Source: Bacteroidota bacterium (GTDB lineage: Bacteria > Bacteroidota > Bacteroidia > Cytophagales > Spirosomataceae). Taken from it: a stretch of 64,000 bases of DNA. Below are positions 17,257 through 26,904 of the stretch, piece by piece (the stretch's first letter is position 1; the number at the start of each line of letters is the position of its first letter). The notes under the pieces were generated by a model that was not told the origin of the DNA, made no database searches, and saw only the letters and a list, made by a program, of their open reading frames with translations. A program made the position numbers and the translations under genes. The stretch is from positions 682,001 to 746,000 of the forward strand of contig JAIUOF010000001.1 in assembly GCA_020161355.1 (NCBI GenBank), in the 5' to 3' direction.

Positions 17257-19962
17257 ATGAATATTGAACATACACATTTTAAGAAGATTTCTGATGACAG
17301 AAGATTTATTATTGATTGTTATATAGAAATGCTCTCAAGAATAAACGAAAATGAAGTAATTGATTTAGTTAATTATTCAATAAATAATGTAAAAACAGAT
17401 ATTGAAGAACTACCCAACGGGAAAACGATTCAAGCTCTAAGTATATATTTTCAACTCATAACATTGGTCGAAGAAAATGCTGCTATGCAGTACAGAAGAA
17501 AACTTGAAGACGAGGACAAAATTGTAACAATTCGTGGGTCTTGGGCCGAAACATTAAATAAATGGAAAAATGCAAACCTTTCTGAAGAGGAAATGCTCAA
17601 AGCAATTTCTAAAACCCATATTATACCGGTTCTAACTGCACATCCCACAGAGGCTAAAAGAATTACTGTATTGGAAATTCATCGAGAGTTATTCTTACTA
17701 TTAGTTCAAAAAGAGAACTCCTCATTAAGTAAAATTGAGCAAAATGTAATCAGAGAGAATATCCTCTATCTATTGGAAAGATGGTGGAGAACCGGAGAGA
17801 TTTACATGGAAAAACCGGAAATAAGGGACGAAAGAGCTAATGTACTGCATTACCTCAAAAAGGTCTTTCCCAATGTACTAAAAAATACCGACGACCAATT
17901 GAAAAGTTCATGGGTAGCATTGGGTCTTAACCCACTTAAAATAAAAAATCCGGACTTATTTCCAAAAATTGAATTTGGAAGTTGGGTGGGTGGTGACAGA
18001 GATGGACATCCATTTGTTTCTGCTCTTATCACTAAAGAAACTCTTCTGATTCACAGAAAAACTGCGTTAAATCTTGTAAGAGATGAATTGGAAAATTTGG
18101 CAAAAAAAATATCTGTCTCTGCTATTACCAACTCTATTCCTTTTGAACTATCAGAGGCAATAGAAAACAAAGAAAAGCTTTTGGGTGAGTCAGGCAAACG
18201 GGCCATTAACCGAAACCGCTATGAACCATGGAGGCAATTTGTAAATCTAATGATTTGCCAATTAGATAATACTATTTCGGAAAATTACACAGATTCAAAA
18301 TCACACTATAAATCTAGTAAAGCTTTAGAAATAGATTTAAAAGTATTAAGAGGAGTTTTAATACAAAATGGTTTAAATAGCATTGCAGAAAGTCTGTTAT
18401 TTCCTGTTGAAAGAATAGTAAAAAGCTTTGGATTTCACCTGGCAAAATTAGATATAAGACAGAATAGTGCTTTTCATGATAAAGCAATATCTCAAATTTT
18501 AAAATGCAATGGTGAGAAAGATTATGATTTTGAAACATGGGAAGAAACAAAACGGATAAAATATCTAAGCCAAATATTAGAAAAAAATGAACTTATTACT
18601 GATGTAACGATTTCCTATGGGTTGGAGGCAGATGCTATTTTAGATTGTTATAAAGTTATTCGCCAACATATAAATCAGTATGGAGTTGACGGTATAGGCT
18701 CTTTTATTGTTAGTATGACCAGGGATTTTAGTGATTTATTGGTTGTTTACTTATTTATGCGTGAAACCCAGTTATTAAATACCAGCATTAAAGTAGTTCC
18801 ACTTTTAGAAACCATTGAGGATCTGCACCATGGCCCTCAAATTTTAGATGCATTTTTTAAACATCCAATTACACAATCCCGTAGAAAATACACTGGGTTT
18901 GCTCAAGAGATTATGTTAGGTTACAGTGACAGCAATAAAGATGGTGGCACAATAGCAAGTAAGTGGAATCTATACCAGGCAGAAATAGCTTTGACTAAAG
19001 TTGGCAAAGATAATAACACAGAAATTTACTTTTTCCATGGCACAGGTGGTACCATTAGTAGAGGTGGTGGAAAATACCATCGTTTTGTAGAAAGTATGCC
19101 TGAAAGCACTATAAATGGCACTTTGAAAATTACTGTTCAAGGCGAATCTGTTGCACAACTATTTGGAAATCCAAAAACTGCAACCTACAACTTAAGTGCA
19201 TTGTCATCGGGTATAGCCAGGCATTTAATTGAGAGCCAAACAAAAATTGAAAAGACTCAATATCCCATTGAAGCAATGGAGTTTATTGCAGAAAAGTCAT
19301 ATGAACATTATAAAAACCTAATTGAAACCCCAGGCTTGATAAACTTTTACAGCAAAACGACATGTATAGATGTATTGGAAAAGAGTAAAATCGGATCAAG
19401 GCCAGCCAGGAGAACAGGTACCAGAACACTAAAAGACCTTAGGGCTATTCCATGGGTATTTAGTTGGAATTTATCAAGATTTGCTTTAACAGGATGGTTT
19501 GGGCTTGGTGAAGCCCTGAAAAAATTGAAAATCGAAAAACCTCATGAATTCGAAAATTTAAAAAAAGGAATAAATAGCTGGAACTTCATTAAATTTTTGA
19601 TGATTCAAACAGAGACCAATCTTATCTTATCTAACTTAGAAATAATGAACTTATATGTTTCGCTTGATGAGGATGAGAATGAAAAGAAATTGTTTATGTC
19701 TATGTTATTAGCTGATTACCAAAATGGTTTACAGTATATTGAAGAGCTATTTAATGAATCTTCAACAAACAGAAGATTGGGGCAGTATGATAATTTAAAA
19801 TGGCGGAATGAAAAACTTTTTGTTTTACACAAGTTACATGTTAAATATTTAAAAATATGGCGAAGTATGGATGATGAAAATAATTTAGAAAAAGACAAAT
19901 TGCTAAATAAGTTATTAAGTATTATAAATGCCTTGTCTAGTGGTTTGAAAAATACAGGTTGA
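17257..19962 (+). CDS. ppc: Phosphoenolpyruvate carboxylase
   Basis: A 901-residue enzyme that carboxylates phosphoenolpyruvate to oxaloacetate, refilling the TCA cycle. All signature blocks are present: VLTAHPTEAKR with catalytic His129, GSWVGGDRDGHPFV, GYSDSNKDGG, the FHGTGGTISRGGGK loop with Arg602, and SRPARRTGTRTLKDLRAIPW. The C-terminus ends in NTG, as in genuine PEP carboxylases. Length is normal (880-960). The gene is more AT-rich than the phospholipid operon after it and is flanked on both sides by copies of the same palindromic repeat. It appears to be monocistronic. Confidence 0.97.
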   Translation: MNIEHTHFKKISDDRRFIIDCYIEMLSRINENEVIDLVNYSINNVKTDIEELPNGKTIQALSIYFQLITLVEENAAMQYRRKLEDEDKIVTIRGSWAETLNKWKNANLSEEEMLKAISKTHIIPVLTAHPTEAKRITVLEIHRELFLLLVQKENSSLSKIEQNVIRENILYLLERWWRTGEIYMEKPEIRDERANVLHYLKKVFPNVLKNTDDQLKSSWVALGLNPLKIKNPDLFPKIEFGSWVGGDRDGHPFVSALITKETLLIHRKTALNLVRDELENLAKKISVSAITNSIPFELSEAIENKEKLLGESGKRAINRNRYEPWRQFVNLMICQLDNTISENYTDSKSHYKSSKALEIDLKVLRGVLIQNGLNSIAESLLFPVERIVKSFGFHLAKLDIRQNSAFHDKAISQILKCNGEKDYDFETWEETKRIKYLSQILEKNELITDVTISYGLEADAILDCYKVIRQHINQYGVDGIGSFIVSMTRDFSDLLVVYLFMRETQLLNTSIKVVPLLETIEDLHHGPQILDAFFKHPITQSRRKYTGFAQEIMLGYSDSNKDGGTIASKWNLYQAEIALTKVGKDNNTEIYFFHGTGGTISRGGGKYHRFVESMPESTINGTLKITVQGESVAQLFGNPKTATYNLSALSSGIARHLIESQTKIEKTQYPIEAMEFIAEKSYEHYKNLIETPGLINFYSKTTCIDVLEKSKIGSRPARRTGTRTLKDLRAIPWVFSWNLSRFALTGWFGLGEALKKLKIEKPHEFENLKKGINSWNFIKFLMIQTETNLILSNLEIMNLYVSLDEDENEKKLFMSMLLADYQNGLQYIEELFNESSTNRRLGQYDNLKWRNEKLFVLHKLHVKYLKIWRSMDDENNLEKDKLLNKLLSIINALSSGLKNTG

Positions 19963-19968
19963 TTTATC

Positions 19969-20040
19969 AGCTCTTCGACATGTTCAGTAAGGACATGTCG
20001 AAGCTAGATAAAACTAGATTTGTAATCCTAAATCCCAAAA
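19969..20040 (+). repeat. Dispersed palindromic repeat, copy 2
   Basis: Arms CTTCGACATGT (19973-19983) and ACATGTCGAAG (19993-20003), then CTAGATAAAACTAGATTTG and TAATCCTAAATCCCA. It starts only 7 bases after the ppc stop. Nearly identical to the copy on the other side of ppc. Confidence 0.75.
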
Positions 20041-20203
20041 TAATTTCGAGTAAACCTTTTTTCCCATAATTCCTCCCCCCACCCCAAAACCTGTCGAAAA
20101 TCATTGGAGAAAAACATGAAAAACTTGCTTTATTTAAATTTATTCTGTAATTTTTGCAAATTACTAACCAATTGAACCCGGGTCTTTGCGTCATTACAGA
20201 TTT

Positions 20204-20929
20204 ATGCTCAGGAAAATAATCAATGCCTTTCTTTCGATTATTGCCTATACTTTCATCTATTCCTTTACGGCCGTTGTCGTGGTGATCACGATTGTGCTCA
20301 TTACGCTTGATTCAAAAAGTATCCTGAATGTCTTACTGAAACTATGGGCAAAAATCATTTTCCTGATTTTGGGAAAGAAAATCAAAATAACCGGAGCTGA
20401 GCATATCCGAAAAGGCGACAAATACATCCTGATCGCCAACCATACCAGTATTTTCGACATTCCGGCCATCATGTCGTATTTCCCTGACATCGCCTGGTTT
20501 GGCAAAGAATATCTGCTCAGGATTCCGTTATTTGGCCGTGCCCTTAAAATGCTCGGGTTCATCCCCGTGCGTACCTCCGGCCTGAGAAATGCCAAAGATA
20601 TCCTGAATCAGGTGAGCGGACAGACCGCCAGCAAATCCATCGCCATCTTTCCCGAAGGCACCCGCACGGTGGATGGTACTTTGCTGCCGTTTTACAAGGG
20701 ATTTATCAGGGTCATGCAGGCCTCCAAAATGGACATCATTCCCGTAACACTCAACGGTTTTTTTGAGCTAAAACCCAAAACCACCTGGATCATAGACTTC
20801 AGTGCCGGGCCGGAGATCGTGATTCATGAAAGGATAAAATACGAGACATTAATCAATAAACCAGACGAAGAGATCATCGACTTTACCCGCCGGTGCATCG
20901 CTTCGGGATTAACCTATAAACCTCTATGA
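20204..20929 (+). CDS. 1-acyl-glycerol-3-phosphate acyltransferase (PlsC-like)
   Basis: A 241-residue membrane acyltransferase of phospholipid synthesis. An N-terminal hydrophobic segment (about 8-32) is followed by the HX4D motif in ANHTSIFDIPAI, the FGKEYLLRIPLFG block and the EGTR motif in IAIFPEGTRTVDG, which bind acyl donor and glycerol phosphate. I chose the ATG at 20204; a TTG six codons upstream adds nothing conserved. Its stop overlaps the start of the lipid kinase by four bases, so the two are translationally coupled. Confidence 0.92.
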   Translation: MLRKIINAFLSIIAYTFIYSFTAVVVVITIVLITLDSKSILNVLLKLWAKIIFLILGKKIKITGAEHIRKGDKYILIANHTSIFDIPAIMSYFPDIAWFGKEYLLRIPLFGRALKMLGFIPVRTSGLRNAKDILNQVSGQTASKSIAIFPEGTRTVDGTLLPFYKGFIRVMQASKMDIIPVTLNGFFELKPKTTWIIDFSAGPEIVIHERIKYETLINKPDEEIIDFTRRCIASGLTYKPL

Positions 20930-21861
20930 ACCCAAAATCTGAAACTGCCGCCAAATGGGGCTTTGTACTCAACCCTACCGCGGGAAATTATTTCGCAGAA
21001 AAATATCTGGAAAAACTGAAGGCCGTTATCAAAACCAAAAACCTCGATGCCGAGGTCAGACTGACGCAATACAAAGGCCACGGTACCAAGCTGGCAGAGG
21101 AATTTTACAAAGAAAAGTTTAACCACATCGTTGCGGTCGGTGGCGATGGCACCATTAATGAGGTGGCCAGTTTTTTGATAGACAAACCCGGTGTAAAAAT
21201 GGGCATTGTGTCGGCAGGTACCGGCAATGACACCATACAGTTACTGGGCTTTCCCAACCGCTTCGAAGATAAAGACTGGGACATTTTCCTGGAGGGCAAT
21301 ACGGTTAAGATTGATACGGGCGTGTGCAATGGCAAGGCATTCCTCAATGGCATGGGCCTGGGATTTGACGCCCACGTAGCAGCCCAGAATTATACCGAAG
21401 ACGGCTCCGTAAAACGGAAAGGCGGCGACAAATATCTCTATCACATTCTCAAAACGCTGTTGACTTATAAAGAACATACTTTCAAAATCCTGAATGGCCG
21501 GGAGCATTCCGAATCGGAGTATTTTATGTCAACGATTGCCAATGGCCGCCGGTTTGCAGCCAAATATTTCATCACCCCCGAGGCCATTTCTGATGATGGC
21601 CTGCTGGATGTTTGTCTGGTGAAGAAAATCGGTCTTTTGAGCAGAATCCGGTTGTTTATGCAGGTGCCTACCGGAACACATATTTCCGACAAAAACGTGG
21701 AGTATTTCAAAACTGATAGTCTGAAAATCCATTTTGACGAAAAGGTGCCGTTTCATCTGGATGGGGAATTGTTTTTTGATAAAGAGTTGTCGGTGTCGCT
21801 TAAACCCAAATCGCTTGAGATTATTTATAATCCTTATGGTAAGCATTATTTAAGTTTTTAA
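20926..21861 (+). CDS. Diacylglycerol/lipid kinase family protein
   Basis: A 311-residue member of the DagK/YegS lipid-kinase family. Residues 9-20 give LNPTAGNYFAEK, and HIVAVGGDGTINEVASFL carries the GGDGT nucleotide-binding motif, followed by GIVSAGTGNDTIQLLG. The C-terminal LHLDGE-like element appears as PFHLDGELFF. It phosphorylates a lipid such as diacylglycerol or a related alcohol; substrate not certain. It is coupled to the acyltransferase upstream and followed after 39 bases by a HAD phosphatase, together a plausible phospholipid-remodelling operon. Confidence 0.9.
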   Translation: MNPKSETAAKWGFVLNPTAGNYFAEKYLEKLKAVIKTKNLDAEVRLTQYKGHGTKLAEEFYKEKFNHIVAVGGDGTINEVASFLIDKPGVKMGIVSAGTGNDTIQLLGFPNRFEDKDWDIFLEGNTVKIDTGVCNGKAFLNGMGLGFDAHVAAQNYTEDGSVKRKGGDKYLYHILKTLLTYKEHTFKILNGREHSESEYFMSTIANGRRFAAKYFITPEAISDDGLLDVCLVKKIGLLSRIRLFMQVPTGTHISDKNVEYFKTDSLKIHFDEKVPFHLDGELFFDKELSVSLKPKSLEIIYNPYGKHYLSF

Positions 21862-21900
21862 AGTTTTAGATTTCGGAACAATTTAACAGCAATAATTTTT

Positions 21901-22563
21901 ATGGCTTCTCACCCTTATGTGGCCTTTTTTGACCTTGACCGCACACTTATTCCGGCCGACAGCAGCACGCTTTTGATCAAAGATGCCTACCGGAGGGGCA
22001 TTATCAAAAAGAAGAAATTGCTGATGGGTTATATGTTTGCGATATTGTACAAACTCAGATTGGTTAAAACTCTGGCCATCATTACCCGACTGGCCACCTG
22101 GCTCGATGGCCTGAGTGAGAAGATGGTTCAGGATATGGCAGCCGACATTTTTCAAACACAGCTAAAAGACCATATTCTACCCATTGCCCGCAAGGAAATC
22201 GAACGACACCGCTCAAAGGGAGCCTACCTGGTGCTGGCATCGTCTTCAATGAATTATTTCTGTGAGTTGTTTGCTGCCGAACTTCATTTAGATCTCATCA
22301 TTTGCAGTCGTATGGAGGTCAAAAACGGGATATTGACAGGGAATCCTCGGGGCGAGTTGTGTTTTGAGAAATACAAGATGATTCCGATGGTGGATTTTTG
22401 CAAAAACAATAATTATAAAGTCGAAGATGCCTGTTTCTATTCCGATTCCATCGACGATCTGCCCGCTTTGTCGGCCATTGGTAAGCCCATCTGCATCAAC
22501 CCCGACAAACACCTCAAAAAAGTCGCCCTTTCCAAAGGATGGGAGATAAGGGAGTGGCGGTGA
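21901..22563 (+). CDS. HAD-IB family phosphatase
   Basis: A 220-residue HAD hydrolase of the IB (SerB-like) group. Motif I is FFDLDRTLIPADSS (DxDxT). Motif II is LVLASSS at about residue 114, and motif IV is YSDSIDDLPALSAIG. The all-helical cap between motif I and II fits the IB subgroup. Members next to acyltransferase genes are often lipid-phosphate or phosphoserine phosphatases; given the two genes upstream a phospholipid substrate is the better guess. Third gene of the operon. Confidence 0.87.
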   Translation: MASHPYVAFFDLDRTLIPADSSTLLIKDAYRRGIIKKKKLLMGYMFAILYKLRLVKTLAIITRLATWLDGLSEKMVQDMAADIFQTQLKDHILPIARKEIERHRSKGAYLVLASSSMNYFCELFAAELHLDLIICSRMEVKNGILTGNPRGELCFEKYKMIPMVDFCKNNNYKVEDACFYSDSIDDLPALSAIGKPICINPDKHLKKVALSKGWEIREWR

Positions 22564-22836
22564 AAAGGTTTTTTATTTGTATATCAAACAGAAGATATTC
22601 CAGGAATCCTGGTGGAAGACCGGAGGTTACGAACTTTTCATATAAGATAAAAAAATCCGTGCAGATCCGTGTTCCGTAGGATCAGGAAAGTCTGTGTGCT
22701 ATTTTCTCAGAAAGATTAACAAAATGGTGAATCTTCTCAACCACTGTATTTTGACCAGAAAATAGGTTAATAGGAAACGATTTGCATTTTTAAAACAATT
22801 CTCACAAATTGCATATGTAAGCAACAAATCAAACCC

Positions 22837-23337
22837 ATGAAAGTCATCAACATCCATAAGAGACCTATCCCCCAGCCTGCTACGATACTGGGTGAAATGT
22901 TGCAAACGCTCGCCACTGATAAAGATATGCTTTTAGCTACCAATAAATGGCCGAGAATGCGATTGGACAAAGGTTTGCAGGTAGGTTCAAAAGGAGGACA
23001 CGGGCCTATCAGGTATTTTGTAAAAGCTTATGAGTCGGGAAAAGCGGTCACATTTGAATTTACCATGAAAGGCTTTGATGGTATTCATAGGTTTGATATC
23101 AAAGCTATCGATGCTGATAATTCTGAATTGGTCCATATCATTGACATGAAAACCTCTGGCTGGGCCACTATTAAATGGACATTGGCCATCCGGTGGCTAC
23201 ACGATGCATTTATTGAAGATGCTTTCGACAAAGTAGAAAATCATTTCACACCCAACTCTGCCAACAGCAAATGGAACCTTTGGGTGAGGTTTTTAAGGAA
23301 GGTGATGAGTAAGGGCAGAAAGAAAAATAAAGGTTAA
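22837..23337 (+). CDS. SRPBCC-like protein of unknown function
   Basis: A 166-residue protein without signal peptide. Charged strand segments (GHGPIRYFVKAYESGKAVTF, HRFDIKAIDADNSELVHIID) and a final amphipathic helix (WLHDAFIEDAFDKVENHF) suggest a START/SRPBCC-type fold; the assignment is by pattern only. No catalytic residues are evident. It stands alone, 273 bases after the phospholipid operon, and is convergent with the protease gene behind it. Confidence 0.55.
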   Translation: MKVINIHKRPIPQPATILGEMLQTLATDKDMLLATNKWPRMRLDKGLQVGSKGGHGPIRYFVKAYESGKAVTFEFTMKGFDGIHRFDIKAIDADNSELVHIIDMKTSGWATIKWTLAIRWLHDAFIEDAFDKVENHFTPNSANSKWNLWVRFLRKVMSKGRKKNKG

Positions 23338-23426
23338 TGGCAAAAATCCAGTTATCAAATTTCCTCTTTACAATTCAATACAAAATTCTTATCAGAATAT
23401 CGGTAGAGAAATGATTTCTCCGGCAT

Positions 23427-25091
23427 TTAATCCACCTCTTCATATCTGAGTTTCCATCCTTTGTAATTGATAGCCCCATTGCTCACAAACCAAATCAAGG
23501 CTTTATGGGTCCAGGTGGTGATTTGAGGAGGAAGGTTCTGACCGCTGAATATGGCCAAAATAGGGGATTCGGTACCATAATCACTAAAAATATAAATCTG
23601 GTCAATTTTTGCCTCTGTATCCATTTCTTCAAACGTAATCTTTATACGTTTCTCTTTGCTAACCTCCAGTTCCCATTTGCAGTTGGAGTTATTGGCGTAG
23701 TTTTCTTCCCCGCTCCCATCCGTTATAATTCCTCTTTTATCGGTCAAATGCAGGGTCTCCGTACAATACAAATAGCTGGAGTCGATAGCCATGGCTTCAA
23801 AATAGAGGTAGATATTTGATTTCAGATTTTTATTGGTCGAAACCACAAATGAATCCGCCTTAAACTGGAAAGGTAGGTTGAGTTGAGCTAAGTTTAAAAT
23901 AGTGTCAGACTTAAGTTGATTGTCCCATTTTTCAATCAGAACATTTATGTTTTGCTGGGTTTGTGGCTGGCTGTTGATGAGCTTATATTCAGGGTATTTG
24001 GCATGTGCAATTACCTTCCTTTTGTTTTTTGAAAGCCCTATATAGCCTTTAGGTGTATGAAATTCTGGGCTTGATTCCTGAGCTTCCAGATTGTGAATCA
24101 GTTTTTTTACATTTAATACCCCCGATCCCAGTTTCCCTTTGAAAAGAGGATTGTAAGTTTCCAATGGATCAGAAGCGTTTTTCAAAATCCTGTCACATTC
24201 CTGTGGAGTGATTTTGGGAAATGCAGAAAATATCGCTGCCACAATACCCCCTAAAAATGCAGCCGATGCCGAAGTGCCTGACAAGGAGCTATTGGGAGCA
24301 TTGGGTATCGTACTCAAAGTAATGAGCGAATCTCCTGGAACGGAAATATCTACAAAGCGACCATAATTGGAAACTTGCTGCTTCTGAAAGTTGGAATTTA
24401 GGGCTGCTGTATTAATTACCCAGGAATAAGCTCCGGGAAACTGCTCTTTTTCTGAAACAAAATTCCCTGCTGAGGCAACCATGATTATTCCTGCTTTCTG
24501 TGCGGCTCTCAGAACTTCTTCTTTCTCTTTATCAAAAATACCCCCACTCCAGCAACAAACAATAATATCGGCTTTTTGCTCTATGGCGTATTTAATGGCC
24601 TCATAGCCATCTGTAATGTAATTGTTGTTGCGGGTATCAGATGAGGATTTTAAGGGTAATATTTTAATTACATCTTTTGGGTTTAACAATAACCTATTGA
24701 GCCCTTCAATTACGATTCCTGCTACTTTTGTTCCATGACCAAATCTCCTCAAATCTCCCTGTGGCGGGTTCACGTTGGGGTCGTTGTCTGAAAAATCCCA
24801 GCCCAGATAATCGTCCACTTTGCCGTTATGGTCATCGTCAATATGATTGTCGGGCAGGTCTTTGGGGTTAGTTTTAAAATAGCCTTTTAAGGCTGCATTT
24901 TCAATCAGAAAGGCATCGTCAATTATCGCAATCGTTATATTTCTCCTCCCGGAAAGCTTCTTAAAATCACTTTTCACACCCACCTGATCCCATGCCCACT
25001 GGTTAGGGGGAGTTTTTTGACCGAAAGCAATACTTGCCAATGAAATGAAAACAAAAAAAAATGAAGGCTTTCTCAAATTAATATTTATCAT
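23427..25091 (-). CDS. Exported subtilisin-like (S8) protease with CUB domain
   Basis: A 554-residue exported serine protease. A signal peptide (about 1-24, SIAFGQ) leads straight into the catalytic domain: Asp in AIIDDAF (D58/59), His119 in GHGTKVAGI, oxyanion Asn210 in SAGN, and Ser274 in SGTSASAAF. The last ~110 residues are CUB-like (ITDGSGEENYANNSNCKWEL, then IYIFSDYGTESPILAIFSG). No pro-peptide longer than a few residues is visible, which is unusual. I chose the internal ATG at 25091; an ATG at 25109 adds six residues and overlaps more of the upstream gene. Overlap with that gene suggests coupling. Confidence 0.9.
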   Translation of the reverse strand: MININLRKPSFFFVFISLASIAFGQKTPPNQWAWDQVGVKSDFKKLSGRRNITIAIIDDAFLIENAALKGYFKTNPKDLPDNHIDDDHNGKVDDYLGWDFSDNDPNVNPPQGDLRRFGHGTKVAGIVIEGLNRLLLNPKDVIKILPLKSSSDTRNNNYITDGYEAIKYAIEQKADIIVCCWSGGIFDKEKEEVLRAAQKAGIIMVASAGNFVSEKEQFPGAYSWVINTAALNSNFQKQQVSNYGRFVDISVPGDSLITLSTIPNAPNSSLSGTSASAAFLGGIVAAIFSAFPKITPQECDRILKNASDPLETYNPLFKGKLGSGVLNVKKLIHNLEAQESSPEFHTPKGYIGLSKNKRKVIAHAKYPEYKLINSQPQTQQNINVLIEKWDNQLKSDTILNLAQLNLPFQFKADSFVVSTNKNLKSNIYLYFEAMAIDSSYLYCTETLHLTDKRGIITDGSGEENYANNSNCKWELEVSKEKRIKITFEEMDTEAKIDQIYIFSDYGTESPILAIFSGQNLPPQITTWTHKALIWFVSNGAINYKGWKLRYEEVD

Positions 25092-25848
25092 TAATAATAG
25101 TGGTCTCATTACCTGCTTGTTGCCCTAAAAGGTATGGTGAAAGACCAGAACCTTGCCCTTTATGAATTGGTACTCTGCCCCGTAAATCAGGTAATCCAAA
25201 AGTGTTTTGCCCATCGCCACCATAAGTAGTTCCTATCAGAGCAAAAAGGGCGTCGTAATCATAAATATTTAACAACTGTCCGTTACAATATGCCCATCCG
25301 ACAGGTTCGAAATTAAATCCAAATATGGCAATATCCCCAATGAAAGGATCTGAACCGTTTTGTGATGGAAAAACTCCAAATAAAGATATACAATAATTTA
25401 ATGCAAGATAAGGCTGTAGATTATTTATTGCTGCAGGTGGTTTTGGGTTGGTATTGACCCAATTTACATTATCCCAGGTAATAAGCTGGCCGGGGGTAGT
25501 CCCGGCATTAAGTTTAACAGTATTGGATTGAATTACTATGGGCAAATTCGCCGAAAGATCGGGAATAACCACACCCAGAAACGCCCACGCCCCTCCAGTC
25601 CAGTAATAAAATCCTTTGGTTTGTAAAGCTCCAGTATTGTAAACCAACATACCTTCCTGTGGGGCCAGCACAGGAGTTGAAACGGAAAGGTTGCTTGAAA
25701 GACTAATTTTTGGCACTAAAACTCCTCCATCGGCCGTCACTGATTCTATGTTGGGTTGATCATTTCCCGGAGTAATAACCGTATATTGTGCTCTGGATAA
25801 ACCGGCACATAATAATAAAAATATAGCAAGATATTGATTGATTTTCAT
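25078..25848 (-). CDS. Exported tail-collar domain protein (MdpB-like), paralogue 1
   Basis: A 256-residue exported protein (signal peptide MKINQYLAIFLLLCAGLSRAQ). N-terminal half: the surface-protein pattern TPGNDQPNIESVTADGGVLV, then MLVYNTGALQTKGFYYW. C-terminal half (about 165-256): GDIAIFGFNFEPVGWAYCNG, LFALIGTTYGGDGQNTFGLP, DLRGRVPIHKGQG, the phage tail-collar/microcystin-dependent-protein domain. It ends right after the GGxE motif, where typical collar proteins carry on. It is a tandem paralogue of the next gene upstream, 21 bases away, and overlaps the protease gene downstream. Confidence 0.85.
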   Translation of the reverse strand: MKINQYLAIFLLLCAGLSRAQYTVITPGNDQPNIESVTADGGVLVPKISLSSNLSVSTPVLAPQEGMLVYNTGALQTKGFYYWTGGAWAFLGVVIPDLSANLPIVIQSNTVKLNAGTTPGQLITWDNVNWVNTNPKPPAAINNLQPYLALNYCISLFGVFPSQNGSDPFIGDIAIFGFNFEPVGWAYCNGQLLNIYDYDALFALIGTTYGGDGQNTFGLPDLRGRVPIHKGQGSGLSPYLLGQQAGNETTIINDKY

Positions 25849-25869
25849 TGGATGCCAAATTTGAGATAA

Positions 25870-26643
25870 TCAATATTTATCGTTCACAACATTACTTTCT
25901 GTTCCTCCCGTTTGCCCGATTGAATAGGGTGATAAACCTGGCCCCTGACCAAAGTGAATGGGAACACGGCTTTGCAAATTGGGAAGAGCAAAGGTTGTCT
26001 GACCATTTCCTCCGTAGGTTGTACCAAGCAATGAAAATAAAGCTTGATTTTGATTTATTGGTAATAATTGGCCGTTACAAAATGCCCAATATCTGGGAGC
26101 AAAATTGAAAGCAAAAATTCCGATTTCTCCGATAAAAGGATCTATTCCATTTCTTGATGGAAAAATACCCGCTGTTGCGATACAGTAATTCAAAGCCAGG
26201 TAAGGCTGAATATTTGATATTGAAGCCGGACTTTTGGGATTGGTATTCACCCAATTGACACCATCCCATGTTAACAATTGCCCGGCCGCAGTACCTGCAT
26301 TAATTTTAACAGAATTGGATACTATTGCCAATGGGGCGGTGGCAGATAAACTAGAAATCGCTATTCCAAGAGATGACCAGGCTGCACCGGTCCAAAAATA
26401 AAAGCCATGAATGTGATTGGGTCCATTGTTGTAAACCAAAGTACCTTCGGCGGGAGCAGTAAGCGGGCTCGCCGAAGACAGATTGGCGGTCAGGCTAACT
26501 TTGGGTACCAGTACTCCGCTATTGGTAGAAACTGCTGCTATACTGGGTTGATTATTCCCGGGAGTGATTAAAGTGGATTGCCCGAAAGAAAAATTTTGAG
26601 CAATCAACAAAATCAGGATGAAGTTCTTTATTAGCAATTTCAT
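25870..26643 (-). CDS. Exported tail-collar domain protein (MdpB-like), paralogue 2
   Basis: A 257-residue protein, close paralogue of its neighbour: same order of N-terminal TPGNNQPSIAAVSTNSGVLV, GTLVYNNG, HGFYFWTGAAW, and C-terminal GEIGIFAFNFAPRYWAFCNG, LFSLLGTTYGGNGQTTFALP, NLQSRVPIHFGQG. It ends in NDKY at the same place. I chose ATG 26643 because it begins a proper signal peptide (MKLLIKNFILILLIAQNFSF); a longer frame adds 22 unlike residues. First gene of a three-gene minus-strand operon with paralogue 1 and the protease. Confidence 0.85.
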   Translation of the reverse strand: MKLLIKNFILILLIAQNFSFGQSTLITPGNNQPSIAAVSTNSGVLVPKVSLTANLSSASPLTAPAEGTLVYNNGPNHIHGFYFWTGAAWSSLGIAISSLSATAPLAIVSNSVKINAGTAAGQLLTWDGVNWVNTNPKSPASISNIQPYLALNYCIATAGIFPSRNGIDPFIGEIGIFAFNFAPRYWAFCNGQLLPINQNQALFSLLGTTYGGNGQTTFALPNLQSRVPIHFGQGPGLSPYSIGQTGGTESNVVNDKY

Positions 26644-26904
26644 AGTCTTTTTTTTGTTCAAAATTCCGAAAAATATTTCGATTTGCAAGATATCCCCAAT
26701 GAATTGCATATTTTTCTGTATTGTCAGTATAAATTAAACAGTGGTTGGCAAGGATTAAAATCATGATATGTCTTTCTGTTAAAGATTTCCAGAAATTTAA
26801 TTACACGTTAACAAGCTCATTGAGAACATAGCTTACACGCTTTTCCAATTCCCGGTAAAAAAAAACAATACCTGAAAACTCCCTACATCATGGGCTGAAA
26901 TGAA

